Assembly: GCF_003355515.1 (NCBI RefSeq)
Contig: NZ_CP031367.1
Coordinates: 248,001-312,000 of the forward strand
Reading direction: 5' to 3'
DNA length: 64,000 nt
Source: Aliarcobacter trophiarum LMG 25534
GTDB lineage: Bacteria > Campylobacterota > Campylobacteria > Campylobacterales > Arcobacteraceae
The position numbers were made by a program, and so were the translations under genes. The notes beneath the pieces were generated by a model. The model did no database searches. It was not told the DNA's origin and worked only from the letters and a program-made list of their open reading frames with translations. The first letter of the stretch is position 1, and each line of letters starts with the position of its first letter. Shown piece after piece: positions 47,869 to 56,117 of the stretch.

Positions 47869-49335
47869 ATGCAAAACAGTGCACAAATTGAGTATGACTA
47901 CTCTGTTGCTAAGTGTTTTACATTTGCGACAATCTTGTTTGGTATCATTGGTATGACAATTGGTGTTGTACTTGCTTTTCAATTAGCTTTTCCAGAGCTA
48001 AACTATTTAGCAGGAGAGTACGGTACTTTTAGTAGATTAAGACCACTACACACAAATGGTGTTGCATTTGGATTTACACTAAGTGGAGTTTTTGCTGGTT
48101 GGTATTATATATCACAAAGAGTTTTAAAAGTTTCATTAAAAGAGTCTCCTTTTTTAATGGTGGTTGCAAAACTTCATTTTTGGGTATATTTTATAACAAT
48201 TCTTTTAGCTGTTGTAACACTTTTTATGGGAATTACAACATCAAAAGAGTATGCAGAACTTGAGTGGCCATTAGATATTCTAGTTGTTGTTTTCTGGGTT
48301 TTATGGGGTATTTCTATATTTGGGATTATTGGAATTAGAAGAGAAAGAACACTATATATCTCTATTTGGTATTTCATTGCTACATTTATAGCAATTGCAA
48401 TGCTTTATCTATTCAATAATATGGAAGTTCCAACTGCACTTGTAAGTGGATATGGTTCTTGGATTCACTCTGTATCTATGTATTCAGGTACAAATGATGC
48501 GATTATTCAATGGTGGTATGGACATAATGCTGTTGCATTCGTATTTACTACTCCAATTATTGCATTAATTTACTACTTTTTACCAAAAGAGTCAGGGCAA
48601 AATATCTACTCATATAAACTATCAATCTTAGCATTCTGGGGATTACTATTTGTTTACTTATGGGCTGGTGGACACCACTTGATTTATAGTACTGTTCCAG
48701 ATTGGATGCAAACTATGGGTTCTGTTATGTCTGTTGTTCTAATTTTACCATCATGGGGATCTGCTATTAATATGCTTTTAACTATGAAAGGTGAGTGGAA
48801 TCAGTTACAGTCAAATACTGTAATCAAATTTATGGTTTTAGCATCAACATTCTATATGCTAACAACACTTGAAGGACCAATTCAATCTATTAAATCAGTA
48901 AATGCTATTGCACACTTTACAGATTGGATTCCAGGACACGTTCATGATGCTGTTTTAGGATGGCTTGTATTTATGATTATGGCAGCATTATTCCATATGG
49001 TTCCTAGAATGTTCAAAAGAGAGTTATACTCTAAATCGTTGATGGAGACACAATTCTGGTTACAAACAGTTGGAATTGTACTTTACTTTACATCAATGTG
49101 GATTGCTGGTATTACTCAAGGTATGATGTGGAGAGCTTATGATGAGTATGGTTCATTAGTTTACTCATTTATTGATACAGTTACAGTGTTACATCCATAC
49201 TATACAATTAGAGCAGTTGGTGGTTTAATGTACTTAATTGGTTTCTTTATGTTTGCTTACAATATCTATAAAACTATTAGATGTGGAAGAGTACTTGATA
49301 AAGAACCAGCTAATGCAACACCAGTAGCTGCTTAA
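47869..49335 (+). CDS. ccoN: cbb3-type cytochrome c oxidase subunit I
   Basis: Catalytic subunit with low-spin haem b and the haem b3-CuB oxygen site; high-affinity terminal oxidase for microaerobic growth. About twelve transmembrane helices in 488 residues. RPLHTNGVAFGF and the WWYGHNAVAF and GGHHL segments carry haem and CuB ligands; PGHVHDAVLGW is another histidine segment. I start at ATG 47869, six bases after AGGAGG, not at the TTG one codon earlier. Confidence 0.97.
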   Translation: MQNSAQIEYDYSVAKCFTFATILFGIIGMTIGVVLAFQLAFPELNYLAGEYGTFSRLRPLHTNGVAFGFTLSGVFAGWYYISQRVLKVSLKESPFLMVVAKLHFWVYFITILLAVVTLFMGITTSKEYAELEWPLDILVVVFWVLWGISIFGIIGIRRERTLYISIWYFIATFIAIAMLYLFNNMEVPTALVSGYGSWIHSVSMYSGTNDAIIQWWYGHNAVAFVFTTPIIALIYYFLPKESGQNIYSYKLSILAFWGLLFVYLWAGGHHLIYSTVPDWMQTMGSVMSVVLILPSWGSAINMLLTMKGEWNQLQSNTVIKFMVLASTFYMLTTLEGPIQSIKSVNAIAHFTDWIPGHVHDAVLGWLVFMIMAALFHMVPRMFKRELYSKSLMETQFWLQTVGIVLYFTSMWIAGITQGMMWRAYDEYGSLVYSFIDTVTVLHPYYTIRAVGGLMYLIGFFMFAYNIYKTIRCGRVLDKEPANATPVAA

Positions 49336-49348
49336 GAAAGGGGAAAAA

Positions 49349-50014
49349 ATGTTTCATTGGTTAGAACAAAGACCGTTTTTCTTTGCGGTAATGGTATTTT
49401 TATTTGTTGCATTTGCAGGAGTTATTGAAGCAATTCCAGATTTTGCAAAACAGGCTAGACCAACAGTTGGTACAAAACCATACTCTGTATTGGAATTAAC
49501 AGGAAGACAAGTATATATAAAAGATAGTTGTAATGCATGTCACTCTCAATTAGTAAGACCATTTAAATCAGAGACTGATAGATATGGTATGTATTCTTTA
49601 TCAGGAGAGTATGCTTATGATAGACCATTCTTATGGGGTTCAAAAAGAACTGGACCTGATTTAATGAGAGTTGGAAACTATAGAACTACAGATTGGCATG
49701 AAAACCATATGAGGGATCCAAAAGCAGTTGTACCTGGAAGTATTATGCCAGCATATGAGCACCATTTTACAAATATTGCTGATATTGAAACTGCATATGC
49801 TGAAGCTTATACTGTAAAAGCAGTATTTAACACTCCATATGATCAAGAAGGTATGCCAAAGCTGGGAACTTGGGAAGAAGCTAAAGCTGCTGCTTTAGAA
49901 GAAGCTAAAGCTATTGCTGCTGATATGAAAGATGAGAAGGTTAAACAAGCTGTTGCAAATGGTGAAGTTCCTGAAATAGTTGCATTAATTGCATATTTAA
50001 ATTCTTTAAAATAG
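49349..50014 (+). CDS. ccoO: cbb3-type cytochrome c oxidase subunit II
   Basis: Membrane-anchored monohaem cytochrome c. One N-terminal helix (about 8-28), haem motif CNACH at 61-65, GSKRTGPDL and a distal Met in PGSIMPAYEH. 221 residues. Passes electrons from CcoP to CcoN. AAAGGGG precedes the ATG. The C-terminal region (about 170-200) is Ala/Glu/Lys-rich and helical. Confidence 0.97.
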   Translation: MFHWLEQRPFFFAVMVFLFVAFAGVIEAIPDFAKQARPTVGTKPYSVLELTGRQVYIKDSCNACHSQLVRPFKSETDRYGMYSLSGEYAYDRPFLWGSKRTGPDLMRVGNYRTTDWHENHMRDPKAVVPGSIMPAYEHHFTNIADIETAYAEAYTVKAVFNTPYDQEGMPKLGTWEEAKAAALEEAKAIAADMKDEKVKQAVANGEVPEIVALIAYLNSLK

Positions 50015-50023
50015 AGGTTGGTT

Positions 50024-50248
50024 ATGGATTATGAAACACTAATGACAATTCAAGGTTATGCAAAGTTCTTTTTGATTTTAGTAGTATTTATACTATTTTA
50101 CTCTTATGCTTTCTCCTTATATAGAAGAGAGAAAAAGGGTGAAAGAGATTTTGAAAAGTATTCAAAGCTTGTACATGATGATTCAAGTGTTTCAGTTCCT
50201 CTTGAAAAAAGAGATATTAAAAAAGTTATAGGTAATAAGGAGAAATAA
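50024..50248 (+). CDS. ccoQ: cbb3-type cytochrome c oxidase subunit CcoQ
   Basis: 74-residue single-helix subunit (helix about 12-30, SYAFSLYRREKKGERDFEKYS after it) that stabilises the complex. I start at ATG 50024 with GAGG six bases upstream; the TTG reading from 50018 adds two residues. Position between ccoO and ccoP confirms the call. Confidence 0.92.
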   Translation: MDYETLMTIQGYAKFFLILVVFILFYSYAFSLYRREKKGERDFEKYSKLVHDDSSVSVPLEKRDIKKVIGNKEK

Positions 50249-50249
50249 G

Positions 50250-51143
50250 ATGAAATCTATGATTATAGGTGGAATAATTCTTATCATCGCATTAATGGCA
50301 GGAACTTACTTCGTTGCAGGTGATGCTTTTATTAGTGATGATTATATCAATGCATTAACATTTTTAGGAGCAGCTGCTATTATCACAATTAGTACGTTTG
50401 TTGTTTTAAAATATATTAATCAGATGAAAAATGATACAGCAAGTGGTGAACTTGCTGATGAGAATTGGGATGGAATTGGTGAGTACAAAAATGCTGTTCC
50501 AACAGGTTGGGCTATAGCATATATTGGTGTTATTATTTGGATGTTTTGGTATTTCACAGTTGGTTATCCAATTAATGGGTTTTCTCAAATTGGTCAATGG
50601 AATGAAGAGACAAATGAGTATAATGCAAAGTTTGAAAGCAAATGGCAAAATCCAAATGAGCAAACTTTAAAAGCTATGGGGCAATCAGTATTTTTGGTAC
50701 AATGTGCTCCTTGTCACGGAGTTGATGCTGAAGGGATTAATGGAAAAGCTCAAAACTTAACAAAAAGAATGAGTAAAGAGCAAGTAGAATTTACTATTAG
50801 AAATGGATCAAACCATTTAGTTGATGCATATCCAGGTGGAATGCCTCCAATGATGCTTCAAGATGATAAAGATATATCAGATGTATCTGCTTATGTTGCA
50901 AGTGGATTTAAAGGTGAGCAACCAGCAGCTTTTGCAGCTTGTGCAGCTTGTCATGGAGATAATGGAGAAGGAATGCCAATGGTAGGTCCAAATATCAAAG
51001 CTTATGATGATGCTTTAGTTCTTGCAGTATTAAAAGATGGAAAAAAAGGACTTTTAGGTCATATGCCAAGCTTTGAATCAAGATTAAATGAGACACAAGA
51101 GAGAGCTTTAGCTTCATATATTAGAAGTTTAGGAGATAAGTAA
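50250..51143 (+). CDS. ccoP: cbb3-type cytochrome c oxidase subunit III
   Basis: Di-haem cytochrome c that accepts electrons from soluble cytochrome. Two N-terminal helices (about 5-24, 35-55) plus a third (about 85-107), more than the single helix of some CcoP proteins. Haem motifs CAPCH at 152-156 and CAACH at 231-235, with distal Met candidates in GGMPPMM and GHMPSF. 297 residues. AAGGAG precedes ATG. Confidence 0.96.
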   Translation: MKSMIIGGIILIIALMAGTYFVAGDAFISDDYINALTFLGAAAIITISTFVVLKYINQMKNDTASGELADENWDGIGEYKNAVPTGWAIAYIGVIIWMFWYFTVGYPINGFSQIGQWNEETNEYNAKFESKWQNPNEQTLKAMGQSVFLVQCAPCHGVDAEGINGKAQNLTKRMSKEQVEFTIRNGSNHLVDAYPGGMPPMMLQDDKDISDVSAYVASGFKGEQPAAFAACAACHGDNGEGMPMVGPNIKAYDDALVLAVLKDGKKGLLGHMPSFESRLNETQERALASYIRSLGDK

Positions 51144-51385
51144 TGGCAAATAATACACAAATGAATGAAAATGAAAGAGGAATTTTTAAGTTACATGGAA
51201 TTACTGGAATGCTAGTAGCTGTTGTTTTACTTTTAACAATCCTTGTAGTATTAGTTTTTAATGGTGTTTTAGTTCAGCAAAGAGAAGCTTCTAATGCTTA
51301 TCAAATTAATCAAGACTTAAATGCCTTAAAAGCAAATAGTCCTGATAACTATAAACATTACCAGTTAATTGGTAATGGTAAATAA
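51143..51385 (+). CDS. DUF4006 family membrane protein
   Basis: 80 residues with one helix (about 20-42). The segment ERGIFKLHGITGMLVAV is the family mark; the gene follows ccoP in Campylobacterota generally. Probably a small oxidase assembly or accessory subunit. It shares one base with the ccoP stop (TAATG). Function unproven. Confidence 0.85.
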   Translation: MANNTQMNENERGIFKLHGITGMLVAVVLLLTILVVLVFNGVLVQQREASNAYQINQDLNALKANSPDNYKHYQLIGNGK

Positions 51386-51395
51386 GGAGTGAAGT

Positions 51396-51488
51396 ATGGA
51401 CAGATTAATTACTATTTTGCTTTTGGTTTCGGCTCTTATGACAATTTATTATGCATTTTTTGACCAAGCAAAAGTATTTGTTGGTTAA
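51396..51488 (+). CDS. 30-residue single-helix peptide in the cbb3 operon
   Basis: ATG at 51396 with AAGGAG six bases upstream, ending TAA at 51486-51488. The peptide is almost all one transmembrane helix (starts MDRLITILLLVSALMTIYY) with a short tail FFDQAKVFVG. The next gene begins directly after its stop with no ribosome site of its own, which suggests translation passes through this frame. Size and place recall tiny oxidase subunits such as CcoM or CydX, but similarity was not tested. Confidence 0.7.
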   Translation: MDRLITILLLVSALMTIYYAFFDQAKVFVG

Positions 51489-52115
51489 ATGAGAAATTTT
51501 AGATTTTTGAAAGTAGGGGTGATATTTTCACTTCTACTTTTTTTATTTACAAACAGTTTTGCACAAGATTTTATACTAAAAGATGATTTAATAGATATAA
51601 GAGCAAAAAATAAAATTATTGAGATTGGTAGTGAAGTTAAAACAAAAACTGGTGTAAATATTTATGTTTATGCAACTTCTAGTTTCGATTTAGATAAAAA
51701 TATAACTACAAAAGAGAAAATAGATTATATAAGAAATTATGAATTAGATATTTTAAAAAATATTGAAAACCCTTATGTGATAATAACAATTTCACTTGAA
51801 GATACTCATGTTAATTTATACTATAGTGATAGCTTAGAAAAAATAATAGATAAGAATGAAATCCTTGATGATTATGTTGTGCCTTTATTGGCATCAAAAG
51901 ATAAAAATACAGTTGCTTCAAAAATTAGTGCTTCTGTTTTAAATGGCTATGCAGCAATAGCTGATAAATTGGCAGATTCAAAGAATATTGAACTTGAAAA
52001 CAATATTGGGAATCAAGGAAAAGTTGCTAGTACAATTTGGAGAGTTTTTATATATTTTGTATTATTTGCAGCACTATTAGCATATATTTATGCAATTTTA
52101 CGAAAGAGAAAATAG
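51489..52115 (+). CDS. TPM-domain-like periplasmic/membrane protein
   Basis: 208 residues: signal peptide (FAQ cleavage about 25), a domain of about 140 residues resembling the TPM (Psb32/MOLO-1) fold in pattern (IGSEVKTKTGVNIYVYATSS, then YVIITISLEDTHVNLYYSD), then a C-terminal helix (about 182-203) and a basic end. Function unknown; TPM proteins act in photosystem or oxidase repair in other groups. ATG abuts the stop of the 30-codon gene. A periplasmic protein lies at the equivalent place in C. jejuni. Confidence 0.65.
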   Translation: MRNFRFLKVGVIFSLLLFLFTNSFAQDFILKDDLIDIRAKNKIIEIGSEVKTKTGVNIYVYATSSFDLDKNITTKEKIDYIRNYELDILKNIENPYVIITISLEDTHVNLYYSDSLEKIIDKNEILDDYVVPLLASKDKNTVASKISASVLNGYAAIADKLADSKNIELENNIGNQGKVASTIWRVFIYFVLFAALLAYIYAILRKRK

Positions 52116-52116
52116 T

Positions 52117-52677
52117 ATGAAAAAAAGAAATTATTGGCCACTGTTTTTTATAGCAATTTTTGCTTTTACTGTTTATATGATTATTTGGACAATTTATAAA
52201 GCAACACAAGCTCCTGTTATAGAAGATAGAAGTTTTATGCAAAAATACCAATACGTAGATGAAAATTATAACTCTATAATGACATCAAATATAAATTTTT
52301 TAGAAAAATATAGTTTAGAATTAGATTTAAATGGAAAGATTTTTCCTCTTACAACAGAAGATATAAAATATGGTCAAAGAGTTATTGAAAAATACTCAAA
52401 CCACAAAGATATTCTAAAAGTTGGAGACAATAGTCTAAATATTGTAGTTCTTAATAAAACTACAAATGAGAAAATGCCTATATCTATTGATTTACTTATT
52501 ACAAAAACTATGTCAGATGATAGTAATTTGAATCTAAAAGATGAAAACTTTATAAATGAAAAAAATTTATATACTACAAATTTTAATCTAAGTGAAGAGA
52601 CAAATTGGATTATAACAGGTAGTTTTAAAATTGAAAATGAGATAGGATATATCTTTATAAAAACAAATGCTAAGTAA
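52117..52677 (+). CDS. FixH/CcoH-like membrane protein
   Basis: 186 residues from ATG 52117 (MKKRNYWPLFF), one base after the preceding stop. One N-terminal helix (about 8-26) followed by APVIEDRSFMQKYQYVDENYN, the FixH-type segment after the helix, and a beta-rich periplasmic domain. FixH/CcoH proteins assist cbb3 oxidase assembly, probably copper or subunit loading. Call is from layout, motif-like segment and operon. Confidence 0.65.
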   Translation: MKKRNYWPLFFIAIFAFTVYMIIWTIYKATQAPVIEDRSFMQKYQYVDENYNSIMTSNINFLEKYSLELDLNGKIFPLTTEDIKYGQRVIEKYSNHKDILKVGDNSLNIVVLNKTTNEKMPISIDLLITKTMSDDSNLNLKDENFINEKNLYTTNFNLSEETNWIITGSFKIENEIGYIFIKTNAK

Positions 52678-55021
52678 AAAAAAACTTATAATTTTTCCTA
52701 CACAAAGAGCAATTAGAAGTTATTTAGAGAGAAAAAAATCTCTAAATACTTTATTGCCAACCTGCCTTACAATTGATGATTTCTTAAAAAAATCTATATA
52801 CTTTGAAAATAAAATCTATTGCGACGAAGAACAAAGAGTATTACTTTTAAGCGAAGCTGTAAAAGATATTGATATTAGAAAACTAGGGATTAGTTCTAGT
52901 TTTACAAAGTTTTTAACTCAAAGTGAGTATATTTATAGATTTTTTTTGGAAATATCAAGTGAAGATATTGAGATAAATGATATTAAAACAAAAGATACTT
53001 ATGAGTTTTATAGTGAGCATTTAGCTATTTTAAATGAAGTTTTAAAAAACTATAAAGAGCTTTTGGATAAAAATTTGTTTGTTGATAGAGTAAATTTAAA
53101 AGATAATTATAAGATAAATATTGAATATCTGAAGTTATTTGAAGATATTACAATAAACTTTGAAGGTTATTTTACAAAACAAGAGTTTGAAATTATAGAA
53201 AAGATAGCACAAGTAAAAGAGATAAAGATAGCATTTTTCTCAAATATCTACAATCAAAAATCTCTTCAAATATTTAAAGAGATGAATTTTGATTTAAAAT
53301 TAGACTATAACTATATTGTAAACCTTTCAAAAAAAGAGATAATTAGTGAGATAGTTTTAGAAAGAGATATAAAGAATATTGAGATTAAAGGGTTTTCTTC
53401 AAGACTGAATCAAATCGCATATATAAAGTCATCAGTGGTAAATTGTGTAAATATGGGAATAAATCCAAATAATATTGCTATTGTTTTACCAGATGAGAGC
53501 TTTTCAAGTAGCTTAGAGCTTTTTGATAAAGAAAAATATTTTAACTTTGCTATGGGAAAGAGTATTTTAAATAAAAATTTATATCAAAAAGTAGATGCAA
53601 TATATAATTTTATAATAGAAGATGATATAAAAAATAGAGAAAAGATTAAGTTCTTAGGCATAGATATAAACTTTATAGAAAAAGAGATTAGAGAGAATTG
53701 GAATAGAGTTTGTAAAAAAGATAAATTTCTAGAAATAACAGATTTTCTAAAAACTAGTGAGCAAAATATAGAGTTAATAGAAAAATATGATGAACTAGTA
53801 TATAAACTAAGTTTTGTTCTTTTTTCACAAAACTTTGATTTAAGACTAAAAGATATTTACAAGATATTTCTTCAAAAACTGGCAAAACTATCTTTAGATG
53901 ATGCACACTCAGGAAAAATAACTGTTATGGGGCTTCTTGAAACTAGACTTATAGATTTTGAAGCTATTATTATTTGTGATTTCAATAACTCATTTATTCC
54001 AAAAATCTCACTAAAAGATAAGTTTTTATCTACAAAAGTAAAATATTTGTCAAATTTACCAACAAAAAATGATAGAGAAAATCTTCAAAAGTATTACTAT
54101 AAAAAGTTAATAAACTCTTCAAAAAATATATTTATCTCTTATGTTAGCTCAAAAGAGAGTGAGATTTCAAAGTTTGCCTATGAGTTATTTGGTGATATAA
54201 AGAGTTCAATAAATGATGATATTTATAAAGATATTTTATACAAAAGTAGAAAACTTGAATTTAAAGATGAAGAGATTTTAAAAGAGATTGATTTAACAAA
54301 ACAAACTTGGTCTGCAAGTTCTTTGAAAATGTTTTTGGAGTGTAAAAGAAGATGGTATTTAAACTATATTTTGAAACTAAAGGAGCATACAATTTCAAAA
54401 CTCCCAAAGAGTTTTGAATTGGGAAATATAGTTCATAGTGTGCTTGAAGAGTATTATAAAAGTAAAAATGCAAATATAGATGAGATTTTCTTAAAGCATA
54501 AAAGTAATAACCCATTTTTAACTCTTGATTTAGAGGTGTTTAAACACAATATTTTAGAACTTCTTGAAGATGATAAAAAAAGGCTAGAAACTAGACAAAT
54601 TGTAGATATTGAAAAAAAGTTTTCTATAAATTATAGAGATTTTGAACTAATTGGTGTAATAGATAGAGTTGATAAGCTTCTAAATTCTGAAGATAATTTT
54701 GAGCTAATAGATTATAAAACCTCAAGAAGCTTAAAAATAGATACAATAAATACATATAGTAAATCTTGCAATTTTCAGCTAGAGTTTTATTTTTTAGCAA
54801 TAAAAAATCTGTATGAAACTGCAAATATAAAAGCCTTTTACTATGATATATTTCAAAACTCTTTGAAAGAGGAGATAGTTTTAAGCGAAAAATTAGAGCT
54901 TTTACAAACTATCTTTGATGATTTAAAAGAGCAAAGTAAAAGTGAAATTGATTTTTGTAAAACACAAGATAAAACTCTTTGTCTTTATTGTCCATATAAA
55001 ATTATCTGTAATAGGGAATAG
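52667..55021 (+). CDS. addB: AddB-like PD-(D/E)XK nuclease, helicase-domain relative
   Basis: 784 residues. The N-terminal two-thirds resemble an inactivated UvrD-like helicase without Walker A (IIFPTQRAIRSYLER). The C-terminus is a RecB-type nuclease: IDRVDK, ELIDYKTS and QLEFYFLA. Four cysteines, C559 (ECKRRWYLNY) and C772, C775, C781 (CLYCPYKIIC), fit the iron-sulfur staple of AddB. Role: double-strand break repair with AddA. The gene overlaps the FixH-like gene; addA, which follows in C. jejuni, is not adjacent here. Confidence 0.85.
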   Translation: MLSKKKLIIFPTQRAIRSYLERKKSLNTLLPTCLTIDDFLKKSIYFENKIYCDEEQRVLLLSEAVKDIDIRKLGISSSFTKFLTQSEYIYRFFLEISSEDIEINDIKTKDTYEFYSEHLAILNEVLKNYKELLDKNLFVDRVNLKDNYKINIEYLKLFEDITINFEGYFTKQEFEIIEKIAQVKEIKIAFFSNIYNQKSLQIFKEMNFDLKLDYNYIVNLSKKEIISEIVLERDIKNIEIKGFSSRLNQIAYIKSSVVNCVNMGINPNNIAIVLPDESFSSSLELFDKEKYFNFAMGKSILNKNLYQKVDAIYNFIIEDDIKNREKIKFLGIDINFIEKEIRENWNRVCKKDKFLEITDFLKTSEQNIELIEKYDELVYKLSFVLFSQNFDLRLKDIYKIFLQKLAKLSLDDAHSGKITVMGLLETRLIDFEAIIICDFNNSFIPKISLKDKFLSTKVKYLSNLPTKNDRENLQKYYYKKLINSSKNIFISYVSSKESEISKFAYELFGDIKSSINDDIYKDILYKSRKLEFKDEEILKEIDLTKQTWSASSLKMFLECKRRWYLNYILKLKEHTISKLPKSFELGNIVHSVLEEYYKSKNANIDEIFLKHKSNNPFLTLDLEVFKHNILELLEDDKKRLETRQIVDIEKKFSINYRDFELIGVIDRVDKLLNSEDNFELIDYKTSRSLKIDTINTYSKSCNFQLEFYFLAIKNLYETANIKAFYYDIFQNSLKEEIVLSEKLELLQTIFDDLKEQSKSEIDFCKTQDKTLCLYCPYKIICNRE

Positions 55022-55026
55022 TTTTT

Positions 55027-55046
55027 AAAAAAGGGTTGTGAAACCC
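55027..55046 (-). terminator. Terminator of the isochorismatase-like gene
   Basis: On the minus strand GGGTT, a four-base loop, AACCC, then six T. Short but G/C-rich stem between convergent genes. Confidence 0.7.
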
Positions 55047-55055
55047 AATTTTAAA

Positions 55056-55598
55056 CTATTTAATTAAACTTGAGATCGCTTTAAAGTTTGGATTTTTTGC
55101 ATCTAAAGTTAGTTCAAATAAAATTGATTCATAAGTTGTAGGTACAACTCCTGCTTGAATTAGTCTTTTTATAGCCATTTTATGGTCAAGTTTTGTTCTA
55201 CTACCACTACAATTTGTAACTAAAATTACATTAAAACCATTTTCTAGTAAATCTATACAAGTTTGAAGTACACAAACATGTGTTTCAATACCAGCAACAA
55301 CTATATTTTTTTTACCAGATTTTTTAAAAGCATCTAAAATATCGCTTGTTTGACATCCTGAAAATGTAGTTTTTTCATAAGCTGTGTACTCAGAAACTAG
55401 CTCTTTTAAAACTGGAATTGTCTCTCCTATTCCTTTTTTATATTGCTCATTTACAATAATTGGAATATCTAAAACTTTCATTCCCTTTACTAAAATAGGA
55501 AGAGTTCTTTCAAGCTCATCTTTATTTCCAATATGTGGGAAAAGTCTCTCTTGCACATCTACTAGGCAAAAAAGTGTATCTTCTATTTTTATTCTCAT
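55056..55598 (-). CDS. Isochorismatase-family hydrolase (YcaC-like)
   Basis: 180-residue cysteine hydrolase. The triad is D14 (VDVQERLF), K76 (YEKTTFSG) and C109 (GIETHVCV), with the cis-peptide before the Cys region. Close in pattern to YcaC and similar amidohydrolases; the substrate is not known, nicotinamide being less likely because the metal-binding DxxxxH pattern is not evident. ATG after GGGAG. Confidence 0.87.
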   Translation of the reverse strand: MRIKIEDTLFCLVDVQERLFPHIGNKDELERTLPILVKGMKVLDIPIIVNEQYKKGIGETIPVLKELVSEYTAYEKTTFSGCQTSDILDAFKKSGKKNIVVAGIETHVCVLQTCIDLLENGFNVILVTNCSGSRTKLDHKMAIKRLIQAGVVPTTYESILFELTLDAKNPNFKAISSLIK

Positions 55599-55647
55599 TT
55601 TTAAGCTCCCAATTTAAAATTTAATGATTTAATATATCAAAGCTTTA

Positions 55648-55678
55648 TAGCTTTTATCTAGCTTTTTTACAAAAGCTA
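55648..55678. repeat. Hairpin with a duplicated arm before the split-barrel gene
   Basis: TAGCTTTT occurs at 55648-55655 and 55659-55666; either can pair with AAAAGCTA at 55671-55678. The inner pairing gives an eight-bp stem with a TTAC loop. It lies between two divergent starts; purpose unknown. Confidence 0.45.
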
Positions 55679-55713
55679 TGTTAATATTTTTCAATTATTT
55701 TAAAGGATTTAAA

Positions 55714-56079
55714 ATGTTTGAAAAAATAGGAAATATCTTAAAATATGAAGGTGTTTTTAGTATAGTAGCAAAAGGTGATGATTTCCCACATATTGTAAAT
55801 AGCTGGAACTCTTATGTTAGTTTAAAAGATAATAAACTTATTGTTCCTGTTGGATTTATGAATAAAATGGAAGAGATTTTAAAAAAAGATAGTAGAGTAA
55901 TAGTAGTTTTAGGAACAAAAGAGATAGAAGGACTTTATGGTATGGGAATGGGTGTAAGAATCTTAGGAACAGCAAAAATAGTTGATAATAATGAAGATTT
56001 TAAAAAGAAAAAAGAAGAGTTTGAGTGGGCAAGAGCAGTCATGATTATAGAGATAAATGAGGTTATTCAAACTGCATAA
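55714..56079 (+). CDS. FMN-binding split-barrel (pyridoxamine oxidase-like) protein
   Basis: 121 residues from ATG 55714, with AAAGGA upstream. Pattern IVAKGDDFPHIVNSWNSYVSLKDNKLIVPVGFM then KDSRVIVVLGT and GVRILGTAKI is that of the pyridoxamine 5'-phosphate oxidase-like flavin split barrel. The true substrate is unknown; it is too short for PdxH. Confidence 0.75.
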   Translation: MFEKIGNILKYEGVFSIVAKGDDFPHIVNSWNSYVSLKDNKLIVPVGFMNKMEEILKKDSRVIVVLGTKEIEGLYGMGMGVRILGTAKIVDNNEDFKKKKEEFEWARAVMIIEINEVIQTA

Positions 56080-56084
56080 ATGTT

Positions 56085-56109
56085 AGATAAAAAGCTTTGC
56101 TTTTTATCT
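56085..56109. terminator. Bidirectional terminator before hemC
   Basis: AGATAAAAAGC/GCTTTTTATCT, eleven perfect pairs with a three-base loop, between convergent genes. Confidence 0.7.
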
Positions 56110-56117
56110 CTTAGTCT

